From Cladochytrium replicatum (Eukaryota; Chytridiomycota; Chytridiomycetes; Cladochytriales; Cladochytriaceae), in contig JAHLKD010000081.1 in assembly GCA_025526935.1 (NCBI GenBank), forward strand, positions 124,001 through 188,000: a stretch of DNA of 64,000 bases, written 5' to 3'. This document shows positions 33,341-46,018 of this stretch, piece after piece; the stretch's first letter is position 1, and the number at the start of each line of letters is the position of its first letter. The notes under the pieces were generated by a model. That model did not search any database and was not told the origin of the DNA. It saw only the letters and a list, made by a program, of their open reading frames with translations. A program made the position numbers and the translations under genes.

Positions 33341-33914
33341 CCTGACTCGTCGACCACATTCGTCAGTGTATGTGACTGGACTGAGTCGAAGGCTCGGTGA
33401 TTCATTTAATCAGGACTCAGAGAATACTGCCTTTTGTGGAGTAATGCATTGCCTGTGTGATAACTACTACTCTCACTACTGACGCAAGTTAGACTGCTAT
33501 GAGAGCATCGCGAGCTGAACGCAAACTGTGCGCTGATGGGCGGGGAGCAGCTTCACGAGAACCTGCACTTTTCAATTATACCGATGGTGCCGGCCAACCA
33601 AGACATTTAAATGTTGCAAAATAAACCATTCAACAGAATTCGAAAATGGATTTTGAGCAGCAGCATATTTCCTGTGAAGCTTAAACACTGTGTCAAACAG
33701 GACATACTTTCCGGGTTTCAGCTAAACCCTTGTGAAATGGACCTATGTTTGCCACAGTTCGTTATTGACTCCTCGTCTCGTTGAAATGTTGTACCCGTTC
33801 AACGACAATATGAAGGACTCTTATTTCCTCAGGATCAGCTCTCTGACAACTTCTATATTGTTCACACCAGAAATTTTTAAAAAGATCACAAAAATGTGCT
33901 CCTGCAGCCCAGCT
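33341..33914. other. Intergenic, 3' flank of GCV2
   Basis: No feature recognised; a 63-residue plus-strand frame at 33732-33923 overlaps the GCV2 end and has no domain. Confidence 0.45.
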
Positions 33915-36900
33915 TATTCATAATCCTCAATCGGGGGGCAAGAGCAAATCTAAAGCAAAAAGTCAGACCCTTCTTCCGGTATTCTCCGTCCTTTCAAAAC
34001 TCACCAAGTTGCGGTCTCCGTAAGTATCATCCACTCTCGCAACCGTAGGCCAGAACTTCCTCCTCCTCAAGTAGCCCAGCGGGTACGCCGCCTCTTCCCT
34101 CGTGTACGGCCGGTCCCACTTCTCCGTCAGCAACGTGTCGACAGGGTGCGGCGCGTTCGTCAGCACATTGTTCTCCCTCGGCTGCTTGCCCTCCTCAATA
34201 GCCCGGATCTCGCCTCGGATCTTGATCATCGCGTCGCAGAACCGGTCCAGCTCGCCCAGCGACTCGGACTCCGTGGGCTCGATCATGAGCGTGTTGGCCA
34301 CGGGGAACGACATCGTGGGCGAGTGGAATCCGTAGTCGTGCAGACGCTTGGCGATGTCGATGGCTTCGATGCCGGCGGTCTGGGCGAAGGGCCGGCAGTC
34401 GATGATGAACTCGTGCGCGCAGAGGCCGTTGTTGTTGGTGTAGAGGATCTTGTAGTGCTCGGCGAGACGCTTCTGCATGTAGTTGGCGTTGAGCATTGCA
34501 ACTTGGGTAGCCTTTTTAAGACCCTCGTCACCTATGTACAAACAATTGGATTTCTTTGAAATGCGAAACTCAAGCTTAAATTACCCATCATCTTAAGATA
34601 TGCCCACGAGATGGGCAAGATCGAAGCGGATCCCCATGGAGCAGCAGAGATAGGTCCGATCGAATTCTCAGTTGCACCAGGCATCTTGACCACCGGGTGT
34701 CCCGGCAAGAATTCTCCCAAGTGCTTCTTCCTGAATACCCAAAATAAGATCAACAATGCGACTGTACAAAAAAAGTACTCAATACTTACACTCCGATGGG
34801 TCCCATACCCGGTCCACCACCACCGTGTGGGATACAGAACGTCTTGTGAAGGTTCAAATGGCACACGTCAGCTCCAATTTCCGCCGGCTTAGTCAAGCCC
34901 ATCTGTGCATTCAAGTTCGCTCCGTCCATGTACACCTGTCCGCCAGCCTCATGTACAACCCTGCACGCCTCCTTCACGGTGTCCTCAAACACACCGTATG
35001 TCGACGGGTACGTGATCATGATCGCTGCGAGCCTGTCTGCGTGCTTGGCAGCCTTCTCGCGGAGGTCCTTGAGGTCGAGGTTACCCGCAGCGTCGCATTG
35101 GACTGTGACGACCTGGTATCCGGCCATGGCGGCGGAGGCGGGGTTGGTACCGTGTGCGGAGACGGGGATGAGGCAGACTGTGCGGTTCTGCTGGTTGGTG
35201 GAAGCGTGGTAGGCTTTGATGACACGAAGACCAGCGTATTCGCCCTGAGCTCCGGAATTGGGTTGCAGAGAAATGCGGTCGAATCCAGTGGCCTCGCTCA
35301 ATGCATACTCAAGCTCCTGTTCGCAAGAATATTGACTTAATTTTAATTTCAGTGGATTGATATTCAACCAAGCTGACTAACCTGGAGCATAATACGGTAC
35401 CCAGCGGCTTGATCAGAGGGCACGAAGGGGTGGATCTTGCCAAACTCAGGCCAAGTGACCGGGATCATCTCAGTTGTCGCGTTGAGCTTCATGGTGCAAG
35501 ACCCCAATGGAATCATGGCGTTTGCAAGGGAAAGATCCTTGTTCATAAGCGCCGTGATGTAACGAAGCATCTCCGTCTCAGAGTGGTACAAATTGAAAAC
35601 AGGGTGGGTCAAGTAAGCCGACTTTCGTAACAAATCTGCCGGAATACCCTCCGTTCCTTTCAGACCTCCCGCAATATCGTCCACTGGGACCGAGACGGTA
35701 GTAGACTGGTACGAGTTTGAGATTGAGCCTGCAGTGAACACCTCGATGAGCTTAAGGAGGTCTGCCTTGGTGACAGTCTCGTCAAGCTGGACACCAACCG
35801 TTTTGGGTGAAATGGATCGGAGGTTAATCTTGTGGGACAGAGCGGTGGCAATCAGGTCTTCTGCCGGGTACGGGGTCTCAATGGTAAGGGTATCGAAGTA
35901 AGTCGAGTTAGTTATTTTGTAACCAAGACGGGTGACTGCATCGGCAAGGACAGATGTAAGGTTGTGAATGCGCTGTGCAATATCGCGGATGCCCTGGAAA
36001 ACGAAGAAGTTAAAGCAATCTGACAAGTTAAATTCTCAGAAGTTAACAGATACACACCTCAGGACCGTGGTAAACCGCGTACATAGCAGCCATGTTGGCA
36101 AGGAGGGCCTGAGCCGTGCAGATATTACTCGTCGCCTTCTCCCTACGAATGTGCTGCTCACGAGTCTGCAACGAAAGACGGTACGCAAGTTTCCCCGTTG
36201 CATCCTTCGACACACCAATCAAACGACCGGGCATGCGGCGTTTGTGCTCGTCCTTCACAGCAAAGAATGCGGCGTGAGGGCCACCGAATCCAAGGGGTAC
36301 ACCGAAACGCTGAGAGTTTCCGAATGCCATGTCAATTCCAAATTCTCCTGGAGGCTTGAGAAGTGCAAGAGCAAGGAGATCGGTTGCGCAAGTCACCAAT
36401 GCACCGTGGTCGTGGGCCCTCTTAGTGAAAGCTTCCAAGTCTACAATTCGGCCGTCGGTTGTCGGGTACTGTGTTTGAACAGTGAAGGGGGAAGTGTGAG
36501 CACACTCGAATGGAATTTGATAATTCGTATGTTGAAGATTTATACCTGAACGAGGACTCCAACAATGTTGTCCCTGTGTGCAGCAAAGTCCAATGACTCA
36601 ATGTCGCCCTTAATAACTTCGATCCCGAAACCGTCTGCACGTGTCTCCAAAACAGACAGAGTCTGCGGGTGGACCGCATTGTCAACAAAGAAGATGTTCT
36701 TCTTCCTGTTCGCAGCGGAGTAGCACATCAGCATTGCTTCGGCAGCAGCAGTTCCCTCATCGAGAAGCGAAGCATTGGCGATGGGAAGACCAGTCATATC
36801 TTGAACCATCGTCTGGAAGTTGATGAGGGACTCAAGACGACCCTGGGAGATTTCTGGTTGGTACGGGGTGTACTGGAAAGAACAAATGAGTTGTTAATAA

Positions 36901-37479
36901 CAGCATTAGTGCGTTCGTGATGACGGCCCTGTCACAAATCAATACCTGTGTGTACCATCCAGGGTTCTCCATAATGTTTCGCAAGATGACCGGTGGTACG
37001 ACGGTGTCCGTGTATCCCATCCCAATGTATGTCTTAAAGATCTTGTTGTTCGATGCGATCTCTTTCAACTTGTCCAACGTCTCCGTCTCAGCAAGTGGTG
37101 CACCAAGGCGGGTCTGCTTCGCCAGGCGGATCGAGTTCGGGACACCTTTGTCGACGAGATCGTCAAGGTCCTTGACTCGGACTGTTTTGCACATGCTCTG
37201 GATGTCGGCATCCGATGGTCCAATGTGCCTTCTTGCAAACGTATCGAGAGGTGCGAAAGTCGCACTGCCCGACCCCGCCGCGGTGGCCATGGACCGGGCC
37301 GATCTGATGTCATCCGACGAAAACAGTGATTCAGAGCGGATACCGCGACGGAACGAGGTCGCTGTCGAGCAGATCACTGCCGACGATACAAAGCGCTGCG
37401 AGTGAGAAGCTCTGAGAGCCACAGCGGAGACAGGCGACGCGGCAGCCCCGCCAGTTCGAGCAACAGCCGAAAGGAACAT
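33915..37479 (-). CDS. GCV2: Glycine dehydrogenase (decarboxylating), P protein of the glycine cleavage system
   Basis: Eight exons: 37479-36946, 36872-36546, 36468-36058, 35993-35382, 35316-34790, 34730-34585, 34531-34005, 33950-33915 (3120 nt, 1039 residues). The first 75 residues are Arg/Ser/Ala-rich without acidic clusters, as in a mitochondrial presequence. The mature part starts [19 protein letters not shown]. The N-terminal half has [18 protein letters not shown] and the C-terminal half carries the PLP lysine in [18 protein letters not shown]. The small last exon adds [11 protein letters not shown], as in other P proteins, and replaces a shorter read-through end. The enzyme decarboxylates glycine with PLP and passes the aminomethyl group to H-protein lipoate in the mitochondrial matrix. 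Full length for the family. Confidence 0.96.
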
Positions 37480-37900
37480 TTTTGGCAGCGTACAGGAAAC
37501 GAGTGGCTTAAGAGCAGGGGCACACCGTGGGAAAGTAAAAATTGGACCAGTCGGTTGGTTGGTTGGGGCGTGAGAAGGGGCAGACTGCGCTTGTTACTGT
37601 AGGAACAGATCGGCACTGCTCACTGAATACCGCAACAGTGTGCAGAGTGGCTGTCATTACAGAGTTTTGCTTTTATACTCTCCTCTTCCTAATTTACGTC
37701 AGACTAACATCAACCTGATCATTTTGGGCAGACGGAATGCTTTGGAGACTTACTGATGATTTGTCACAGCTGCAGCCAACTGGCAAGTGCGACATCCAAC
37801 AACAAGTATTCTTGAACCATTTTCCCAATTTTCTAATTTTTCAACATGCCCAGTGTGGCTGTCCCCATCAACTCGCTCAACTTCAACCTCGGCCGCCAAA
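37480..37900. promoter_or_regulatory. Divergent promoter interval GCV2 / methyltransferase-like gene
   Basis: 421 bp separate the two start codons. A CT-rich stretch (37800-37850) precedes the right-hand gene. No specific operator was recognised. Confidence 0.45.
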
Positions 37901-39408
37901 ATGTTTGGCGTCAGACTGACCCTCCCGCTGCTCGTTACCGCGCTCATCGCCGTCATCTATCTGCTCTCGTCTCGAGCATCCTCTCCGACCTCATCATCGA
38001 ATTCCTCCCAGAAATACGTTTGTCCTGAACCTATCATTTGTCCAATGGTTCCTCACGACAACGGACCAGCAGCAGCGTCAGCACCACCACCAGATTCTGC
38101 AGAATGCAAGCATATCTGGAATCTTGACAGGGACTGCTCGGTGCCATACGACATGGTCAGCGCAACACCGGGAGTTTTGCCAATGTTCAACGTCGAGGCG
38201 GACATGGGTCGGCAGATTGTATGCAAAATGGCCAACGGAAACGATTTCGAGACTGAGTGGGCGCAGAGGCTCATTCCGCTCATTGACGGGAGAAAAGCAG
38301 TCGCATATCATCGAAAGCAGTGGGAGGTGAGTTAACACTGCTGTGCATAGGGATCACGGAGGATTCAGACTCATCTTGTTTTTTCTTGAACAGAGTGCGT
38401 ACATTGCTCATGTGGTTGAATCTCTGAATCTCTGCGGACCTGGGAAGCGAGGAATGACTTGGGGTGCTGGCAAAGAACGTCTCGTCAGGTAAATATCTTA
38501 TGAAGGACGTGGTTCCTTGCTATTGTCTGTAATTTATTTATTTCTTTTGTTTCAGCTATTTTGCAAGCAAGAATTGCGACATTCTGGCATCGGATCACAA
38601 CGAGGAAGACGCTTGGAGGAGCAATTGGAGTCAACAGAAAGCCGCGAAAGAGAAATTGTATTACCCTCATTTGATCGACAAGCAGACATTTGAAAAAAGG
38701 GTGTGGTTTAGGTATGTGCTTCATCGCTGTTGATTTATCCCAGGATGTTTATTCGCTCCATTTTTATAGGCACCAAGATCTGAACCATATGCCTATCGAC
38801 CTTCGCTACTCGTTCGATTTTGTCTGGACCGTGCGAACTGTTGGTAAGATAATATTTGATTTTGCATGTCACTGGGTCTCACGCACAGACTTTCAGAGCA
38901 CATTGGGTCTATTCTTCTGGGCCAAAGGTAAAATTCTTCAAATACTTCTCTTACAGAATCCTGAATTCTCATTCTCAGGTTCATAATGAACTCTCTCGAT
39001 ATGCTCCGACCTGGTGGAGTTGCTATGCACAGCTTCGAGTTCACCCTCTCTTCCGACTCCCGCACAGTCGATCATGGCTCATTCGTCCTCTGGCGCAAAA
39101 GGGACGTCGAGCGTCTAGCTGCTTCCCTCCGCGAGCTTCGGTACGAGGTCTTCCCCATCGTCTGGGGAGCAGGAAGCCACCGCGTCGACAAATCCCCTGA
39201 CGAGGCTCCATATAAGCACTACGACCACGTCAAGCTCGTTTTGGCAGAACACATTGTCACGAGCTTTATCATAGTGGTCAGAAAGCCGTACTCGTGGGGC
39301 AACCATCTCCCGCCTCTACAGAATCTTTGCGAGAATCCGCCGAGTTCGTTGGAGGAAGCTGCGTTGGGGTCGTCGAGTGGGAAAGCAAAGGCAAAGGGAC
39401 AACTATGA
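37901..39408 (+). CDS. Membrane-anchored methyltransferase-like protein
   Basis: Six exons: 37901-38326, 38394-38488, 38556-38711, 38770-38843, 38897-38927, 38979-39408 (1212 nt, 403 residues). The chosen ATG (CAAAATG context) gives MFGVRLTLPLLVTALIAVIY, a type II signal anchor; an upstream in-frame ATG at 37787 would add 38 residues and is less likely. The luminal part has LNLCGPGKRGMTWGAGKERL (glycine-rich loop like SAM-binding motif I), then SKNCDILASDH, DFVWTVRTVEHIGSIL and MNSLDMLRPGGVAMHSFEF, which follows the motif order of class I methyltransferases (LxPGGxxxxxE/H). Acceptor substrate unknown; sugar or cell-wall glycan modification in the Golgi is possible but only inferred from the anchor. 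One exon is just 31 nt. Confidence 0.72.
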
Positions 39409-39735
39409 AGGGGAAGAACGAATTATCGCGGTTGTTTCCGACTACATTTGGGTGGAATGTTTCTGATTCTTTGTTCTTGGGATTTTAGATTGCTTTTTTT
39501 TCTTCTCTCATCCATTAGCTGCATTACTATATACATGACTGGGTGTAATGGGCTGCGTACAAAGGAATCGTGCGCTCTGATTGTCAAGTGTTCACAGCAC
39601 ATGGGAAGACTACGCCTTCTGCATTCTACTGTTGGGTGTTCCAGCTCAGCGATCAACCTGATGTTTCAAACATCTTCTTGTTTTAATGTAAGAGGCATAA
39701 CCAATTCACGTATTGCACCGTTCATCGTCAAGCAA
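39409..39735. other. Convergent intergenic interval
   Basis: 3' flanks of the methyltransferase-like gene and of the PARG gene. T-rich after 39480. No other feature seen. Confidence 0.5.
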
Positions 39736-40620
39736 TCACAAAGACAACTGATTCCATCGGTCCTCCATTCTCGTCTTCATGTTTCCGTCAAGCACAGCGA
39801 AAAACACTTTCTTCAGACCCATTTGGTAACCCTCATCCACCAACACCTTGTGAAACAGCTCTGTGACTTGCTCCACAGAATTCTTGAACACGCCGCATCC
39901 GAACGCGCCCAGAACAACGGAATCATGCTCCTTTAACCGAAACACCTGCATGACCCTCCGGATCCTCTCCTCCATCGCCACCGGAATTCTATCTGCCCAG
40001 TGTGGTTGTTTGCGTCGAACCTCACCGGCGTTCACTGCAGCACATGTAACGACTCCAGCTAGCATGCATTGTGGCAAGTAATCACCCTGATCGTTGCGAA
40101 AGAATGGAACGCTAGGAGAGTAGAGCACGTTTGACGTGTAGAAGTACTTTTGCGCCGCCGGTACGTTGGATTGGGTGCACGGTGCATAGAAAGCGGGAGT
40201 AGATTCCAGGATCAAACCCAAACCAGACGATCGTGCCAAAGATTCTTCTTGGGCGTTTGCACCGCTGCGAAACCCGCCGCCCGGATTTTTTGCGCTCGCA
40301 AAGTTGAGAATGCCAACGGAGGTCGAGGAGGAGTGAAGAAGCAGAGCCGCTTCAAGGGTAGAGCAATGGAGAAACTCGATCGATGGTGGGGTTGTGACAG
40401 CAGCCGAAGGCTCAGATTGAGGAATTGGGTCAGAGAAAGGGAACAGTATGGTCCCTTCCAAGGAAGATGCGTAGTGATGGCGAAGAGAGACAGGCTCCCT
40501 ACTTGGGCCGAGGTAGAAGCCCTTTCCGATAGATGCTATGGTAGACTGAGCGATCTCGAATCTGTTGTTTCTGTTCGCCATTGGTAGTATTGATAGAGGT
40601 GGTGGGGTAAATCTGCCCAT
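39736..40620 (-). CDS. Microbial-type poly(ADP-ribose) glycohydrolase (TIGR02452 family)
   Basis: Single-exon frame of 294 residues; an alternative start is MANRNNRFEIAQ 14 residues in. The macro-fold active-site loop is VGILNFASAKNPGGGF followed by ANAQEESLARSS, which gives the GGG-x(n)-QEE signature with the catalytic Glu pair. Further conserved blocks are SVPFFRND, MLAGVVTCAAVNAG and SVVLGAFGCGVFKN. The enzyme removes ADP-ribose polymers from proteins. Length and order match filamentous-fungal and bacterial members. It shares the minus strand with RPN2, whose stop-to-start gap here is about 215 bp. Confidence 0.9.
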   Translation of the reverse strand: MGRFTPPPLSILPMANRNNRFEIAQSTIASIGKGFYLGPSREPVSLRHHYASSLEGTILFPFSDPIPQSEPSAAVTTPPSIEFLHCSTLEAALLLHSSSTSVGILNFASAKNPGGGFRSGANAQEESLARSSGLGLILESTPAFYAPCTQSNVPAAQKYFYTSNVLYSPSVPFFRNDQGDYLPQCMLAGVVTCAAVNAGEVRRKQPHWADRIPVAMEERIRRVMQVFRLKEHDSVVLGAFGCGVFKNSVEQVTELFHKVLVDEGYQMGLKKVFFAVLDGNMKTRMEDRWNQLSL

Positions 40621-40836
40621 TTATGAACCATCTGGACGGCGGAGGAGGAGCACTGGGCCACCTATAATTCATCATCAATAAAAATAATCTGATAATTCAA
40701 TAATAATATCAATCATGGGGTGGTTGTAAATGTATCTGTCGGATAGGGTTTTCTGGCACTCAAACATTATTAGAAAGATCGTTGTGTACTACAAATGAAC
40801 AGCTGAATCCTCTTGATCACGTCACAACCAGCCCCC

Positions 40837-43800
40837 TTAGTCCCTGTATTCAAATGCCTCTGGAAATTACACATTTGTATCGTCAGCTCAAACTTGCTCC
40901 AATATTGTGACCTACAACTTACCCGGAGGTGCTGGCTCACTGTCGGTCGCAGGCGTAGCGTTCGTCGTACTTGCAGCCGCCGGTGTGCTGGCTGGTGCAG
41001 CCGTAGTAGATGGTGCCGCTGTTGCCGGGCGTTCTTTGACCAACCATCAATTAGTCAACTTGATGGCTTCCTCAAATTCACTTCAAACTCACGCGAACTG
41101 CTCAAAGAGATGAGTTCTTCGGGCTCGGACCGCCGCAGATCCTTCACGATGGTAATGCCACCTGTAATGGTCTTGGAGAACCCGTGTTAGTCTTCCCCAT
41201 TTCGGACTCCATCGACTTTCAAACGTACCTTCTTCACTGGCTGATACCGATCCTCGTCCTTGAACGTGATGTACTTCAACTGCTGCGGAAGCACCCTCGT
41301 CAAGTTCTGCAGCACCTCGAAGCTCTCATCCTTCTTCTTGGTTTTCTTCTGCTTTGCCTCGGTAGTTGGCGTCGCCAGAGGTACATCCTTCAAACTAAGA
41401 TTTAGATGGCCCCTGTCTGTGTTTACATTTCATCACTCACCACATCCATGACATCTGTGACAGTCAAGCTAGTTGCGCTGTTTGGCGGCCCACCGGTCGC
41501 AGGGGTCTCTTTGCCGCCCTTCTCCTTCTCGTGCCGTCTAGCACGTGCCTGAGCTTTTGCCGTTGTTGACAGCACTGCAGTCGTAACCTTCTGGACAGTC
41601 TCCACTGCCGGAGGCTTGGTGGGAGGGTGGTACGCGAAAAGCGAGCTTCGGGCGTTGGACACATATTCGAGCTTCGGAATCTACTCAAAAACGGGCGATA
41701 AATACTTCTGAAATCTCTTTACAGCAATATAAGTACCTCAAGCTTGCCGTTCAAGGCAATAATTGCAGTTGGGGTGAACGCAAGCGAGAGGAAGTGCGTG
41801 AGTGGGTACCAGTACCAGAACTGGCAGAAGATCGCAGTTCCGACGATTGCGCTCATGTTGGCATAGCCCGATCGGGACTGGAGGGAGATGGTGACGTTGC
41901 GTCCACCTGAGAGAAAAATTCAAGTCAGATCGACATAATATGATTTGAACGCAACAGGTGCTCACCGGCGTCTATGATGCCCTGACCAAGAACGGCACCA
42001 AACTTGGACATCGCGTCCTCGTGCTTCTCTGAAATCAACTTCTCGTACAACTTGCGTGTAGCCACAACCTGGGGCGGGCAAGTTATCAGGACATTCATAA
42101 ATTCGATGACCAAATACATACTCTTGGTGACATGGCCTCGTTATGTTGGACGAGAACCATCGCCAACGAAATGAGCGCTCCTTGCCTGACGTAGTCAACA
42201 GGGTCCTTGGTAAGAGGCTCAAGAATTGCCAATGCATCCTACAAAACGGTAAACAACAAGTTCACGCTCCTAAAGTTTGAACAAACCTCAAGTCCAGTAC
42301 CCGCGCAAGAAATACCCAAAGCCAAAGTCGCTCCATAACGCACGTGCGGGTTGTAGCTCTCACTCAAAAGCTGCACGATCCGCGGCACCTGCTTGTGGTT
42401 CTTGAACAACAAGAACCCGATCGACGTCACAGCCGCCCTCCTAACATCATCGTTCACATCCGACACCGCAAAGTGCAACAGTTTCTTGAGCGCTTTGTTG
42501 TTGCCGGTCCCCGCGTACGCCATCGCGATGGTGTAGATACCTCCGTAACGCAGGATCGGGTCTTTGTCCGAGAGAAGCTGTTCGATCAAGGCATCCGCGG
42601 TCTCCTCACGCCCGTACATGATCATACTGATACCCACAGCGAGACCACGAATAATTTTCTCATGCTGAGTGTCATGGGCATACTGAAGCATTTCATCAAT
42701 GGCTTTCGAAGATGAGGTGCCCAACATGACAAGACCCATAGCTAAGCCTGCCGCTTCTCCCGCAACTGCAGAGTCAGCGAACAAAACATTCTTGATGGTT
42801 TCGTAGAGATCTTTAAGGATAGTGGGTTTAACGTAATTCGAAGAAGTTTTATATGAAATTGTTTACCGTCGTTGTCGGTGGCCATGGCAGCAACACCTAG
42901 TCCAAGACACGCGCCATGCTGAATGACTTCGTTCTGGTGTGTTTTGAGAGCGGTAGTGAGGTGCTCGATAACTGCGTCACCATGGTTGGCATGGATCAAG
43001 CCAAGTGCGAAAAGAGCACCACCTTCGGAGTACGCAGAGCCGCTGACACCGTCCTTTGGGAGGTATGGGGCAAGCAATGCTTTGCCGAGGGAGATTTGTC
43101 CCTATTTAAACGGTTAGCCAAAAAAGCGTGAATCCAATTCTAGGGCCACACCTTGTGAATCACTCCAAGTGCAGCAGTTGCGCTAAACTTTGTCCAGTTT
43201 GTAGCACGGCTCAACCATTCCAAGTTCTGCCTCAAGAATTCATCACTTGTTGTTCCAGCATGCATGAACGCATTAGCAAACGTGACGGCGGTGTGGAACA
43301 CCGAGTTACGCGACTCCAATGCAGTCTTGCTAGACTTCAAGATAAGGATATCCGCATGGTTGTTGCGGTGCAGAAACTCCAAGTTGAGTTTAATGGAAAG
43401 TTCGCCACCCAAAATATTCCGAATTTGGTTGAAAGCGGCAGCGTCCGATGGCATATCATCTGTCTCCATCGCATCGGTATCCGCCGCCGGGAGACCAGCT
43501 TTCACTCGTGCCAGGAACTGCTGGGTGGCGTTCTCCTCAAGATCGAACGCAACCTGGTATGCAATTAGCTTCGAGTCCTGTTTGAAGCAGAAATTTCAGC
43601 AACCAGACATTATATAGACAGGAAATGGCGTACTTCTCCTGACGAGAGCAATGATTTCAACATCTCAGAGCAAGCGGTAGGATCGTTAAGGTGTACCAGG
43701 CATTGTGCGACCGAAAAGTAATCTGGCTCTTTAAGGTTGTTGTACAACTTCACCAGTGATCGAAGAAGCTTGCAAAATTGTTCAATCCCAACTTCTCAAA

Positions 43801-44685
43801 AAAGTAAGTCCAGATGATCTACCTTGTTTCTAAACTCCACGCTTTCGACAAGGGTCATTGCCGACTCCATCACGTAGGACAAAATATCCTGGTCCACTTT
43901 ACTCGCACGAGAAATGCTCTCCTCAACCACGTCCAATCGCTGACTTTCTAGCGCGATTCCAATGGCCTGTTTATATTCTCCGTCCTCGAAGCACCGTTGG
44001 AACATGCGCTCGACTACGCTTTCTAGGTGGCTGTCAACTGGAGGCGCTTCCGGGGCAGTCCGTAGAGCGATGTATTTGTCGATGCACTTAGCTGATCGAG
44101 AGTTTTGGTATATCGAAAACAAGTAATTGTCAATTCTGAATTTTAGACTTACAGATGACAGTTTCAACGTATTCGCTTTTAGCCCCAAGGTCAAGCAGCT
44201 TTCCTGCACCGAGGGCGAACTGTAATGAATCTTCGTAGTCGCCCAAGTGATAGTAGACCTTATCGATCACATTACAGATTTTAGCTCCATCTTTAAAATC
44301 CCACACTGGAGATTACCTTTGAAGCCACCAGAGCAGCAAGCTCCCTTTGACGGAAATCCTCATTCTCGTAAAGCTCTTCGCTAAGTCACCACATAAAAGC
44401 ACGCGCGACAAAAGCATCGTCAAATTTCGTTTCATATACAGCCCAGCAGCACCACGCAGCAACATTCTTACATTTTCGAGACAGCGTCAGCGATTTCAGC
44501 CCAAAATTGGTCCACAAGCGCGTCCAGCTGCTGAAGAGCGTACACCTTCAGCTCCTCCTCCGTCTCATCCAAAAGAGAAATAATACCGCCTGCACCAAAG
44601 CAAGTGATCATGAGTTTTAAATCCAACCTGCTGCCAACACCGATTTTCTCAAGGCGCGATTACCTGCAGACGTGAGGACGACCAT
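40837..44685 (-). CDS. RPN2: 26S proteasome regulatory subunit RPN2 (PSMD1)
   Basis: A many-exon gene of about 1,000 residues. The first exon is 22 nt (44685-44664, MVVLTSA), then 44589-44472, 44380-44317, 44258-44153, 44091-43823 and onward. N-terminal helices follow [20 protein letters not shown] and [17 protein letters not shown]. The proteasome/cyclosome repeats occupy the centre ([79 protein letters not shown]). Then come [19 protein letters not shown], a Lys-rich linker, ALNGKLEIPKL and [18 protein letters not shown]. After a terminal intron the C-terminus reads [10 protein letters not shown] and stops at 40837, the counterpart of PEPFEYIDD in PSMD1. RPN2 is the scaffold of the 19S base and binds Rpn13. 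Confidence 0.95.
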
Positions 44686-44973
44686 TATGGAAAATTAAGA
44701 TACTGATCAACGAAGTGGGAATGGTGTAGATGCTGGTCACTGCAAGATACACGAAGAAAAGAGATCTTGTCAATAGCGGAAATTTGAAAGCATTCGCCGC
44801 CCCTGCGAAGCGAGCGAGCACTGCAGACCCATCAGATTCTTCCGATCGTTCTCATACATAAACGGCAATTCCGTCGTCGCGCAAAGTGCTGGCCAGTCTG
44901 TTCTCCTCTCCTAGTGCTGACGTTGGCTACAGTATCACGTGTGTCAGGATAATTTCAAAATAATTAGATTCAC

Positions 44974-44997
44974 TTTCAATTTCAATTTCAATTTCAA
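44974..44997. repeat. Hexanucleotide microsatellite (TTTCAA)4
   Basis: Four perfect TTTCAA units between the RPN2 promoter side and the PPIL1 3' end. Confidence 0.9.
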
Positions 44998-45059
44998 TTG
45001 CAGTAATGGGCAACACTCGGCCCTTGGGGCGGGCGAATCAATGAGGAATACCAGTTTTT

Positions 45060-45972
45060 TTACAGAGCAATCGCCTGGCGGATTACAATGTCCTGGGTGG
45101 GGCGGTCATTGCGGTCGGTAGGGGTCTGGGGTGAAATGCACTTGAGAAAGAGCAGTCGACACGTTGGAGGAATGTATACTCACCGCGCCAATGCGCTTGA
45201 CCACATCCATGCCGTCGACGACCCGACCGAAAACGGCGTGCTTACCGTCGAGCCACGGGGTGGGAGCAAGGCAAATGAAGAACTGGGACCTACAACACAC
45301 ACAAATCGGTCAGCCACGAGAGGATACACTGAAACTCTTGAAGATATGTGTACCCGTTGGTGTTAGGGCCGCTTGATAAGGAAACTTAATGTTAGCTATG
45401 ATCCTTTCGAGGTTGAAGCTTATAACAAACCTGTTGGCCATGGAGAGGATGCCGGCACCGGTGTGCTTGAGCTGGGGGTGAATCTCGTCCTCGAACTTGC
45501 CGCCGTAGATACTGACACCACCACGGCCAGTGCCGGTTGGGTCACCCCCCTGAAGCATGAAGTCCTGATATATGTCGATTCAGATTATTGCTTAAACCAC
45601 AAAAAGCGCTCTTTCTTTATTCTTACGGGGATGACACGGTGGAACTAAAGATGAACACAAACGCCTCTAGGTTAAAAGTATTGCAGTTTGTGGAGATCAT
45701 GACCAACTTACGATGACACCGTTGTACTTGCCGGTCCTCGCCTGAACAACAAAAGAAACAATCCATGAGCGTTTTTATTCTCGACTATTGCACGGAAAAC
45801 ACAAGACTTGCCAACTCGTAGAAGTTGTGGGCGGTGCGGGGAACGTGGTTCCAGTACAACTCGATGACGATGTCACCGGCTAGAATGCAGAATGCATTAG
45901 AGCGTTTTCGGAAACTCTTTTTCGGTACATACCAGAGGTCTCCAGCTTCACGGACTTTTCTGGGTACGACAT
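45060..45972 (-). CDS. Spliceosomal cyclophilin, peptidyl-prolyl isomerase (PPIL1-like)
   Basis: Starts [13 protein letters not shown] at 45972. Exons then give [29 protein letters not shown], an 18-nt micro-exon at 45644-45627 encoding [26 protein letters not shown] with [38 protein letters not shown] with [15 protein letters not shown], and a last exon [21 protein letters not shown] ending at 45060. The cyclophilin active site is complete: Arg in [15 protein letters not shown], the SQFF and the Trp/His of PWLDGKH. Length (about 160) and the short N-terminus identify PPIL1/Cyp spliceosomal type. It isomerises Xaa-Pro bonds in the activated spliceosome. Head-to-head with PUF60 only 46 bp away. 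Confidence 0.92.
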
Positions 45973-46018
45973 GCTTCGCTAGCTTTCTTTGGATGAGGAT
46001 GTGGCGTGACGATTCTGA
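45973..46018. promoter_or_regulatory. 46-bp divergent interval between PPIL1 and PUF60 start codons
   Basis: Only 46 bp separate the two ATG codons, so transcription must start inside this short stretch, within the coding exons, or from one shared core promoter. No TATA box is visible. ATGs at 45993 and 45999 upstream of the PUF60 start are out of frame with it and open an overlapping uORF. Confidence 0.6.

Noticed and set aside
34146-34559. 137-residue plus-strand frame
   Set aside because: Shadow of GCV2 exon 7.
37787-37900. Earlier start for the methyltransferase-like protein
   Set aside because: It would place 38 polar residues before a clear signal anchor; the ATG at 37901 has the better context.
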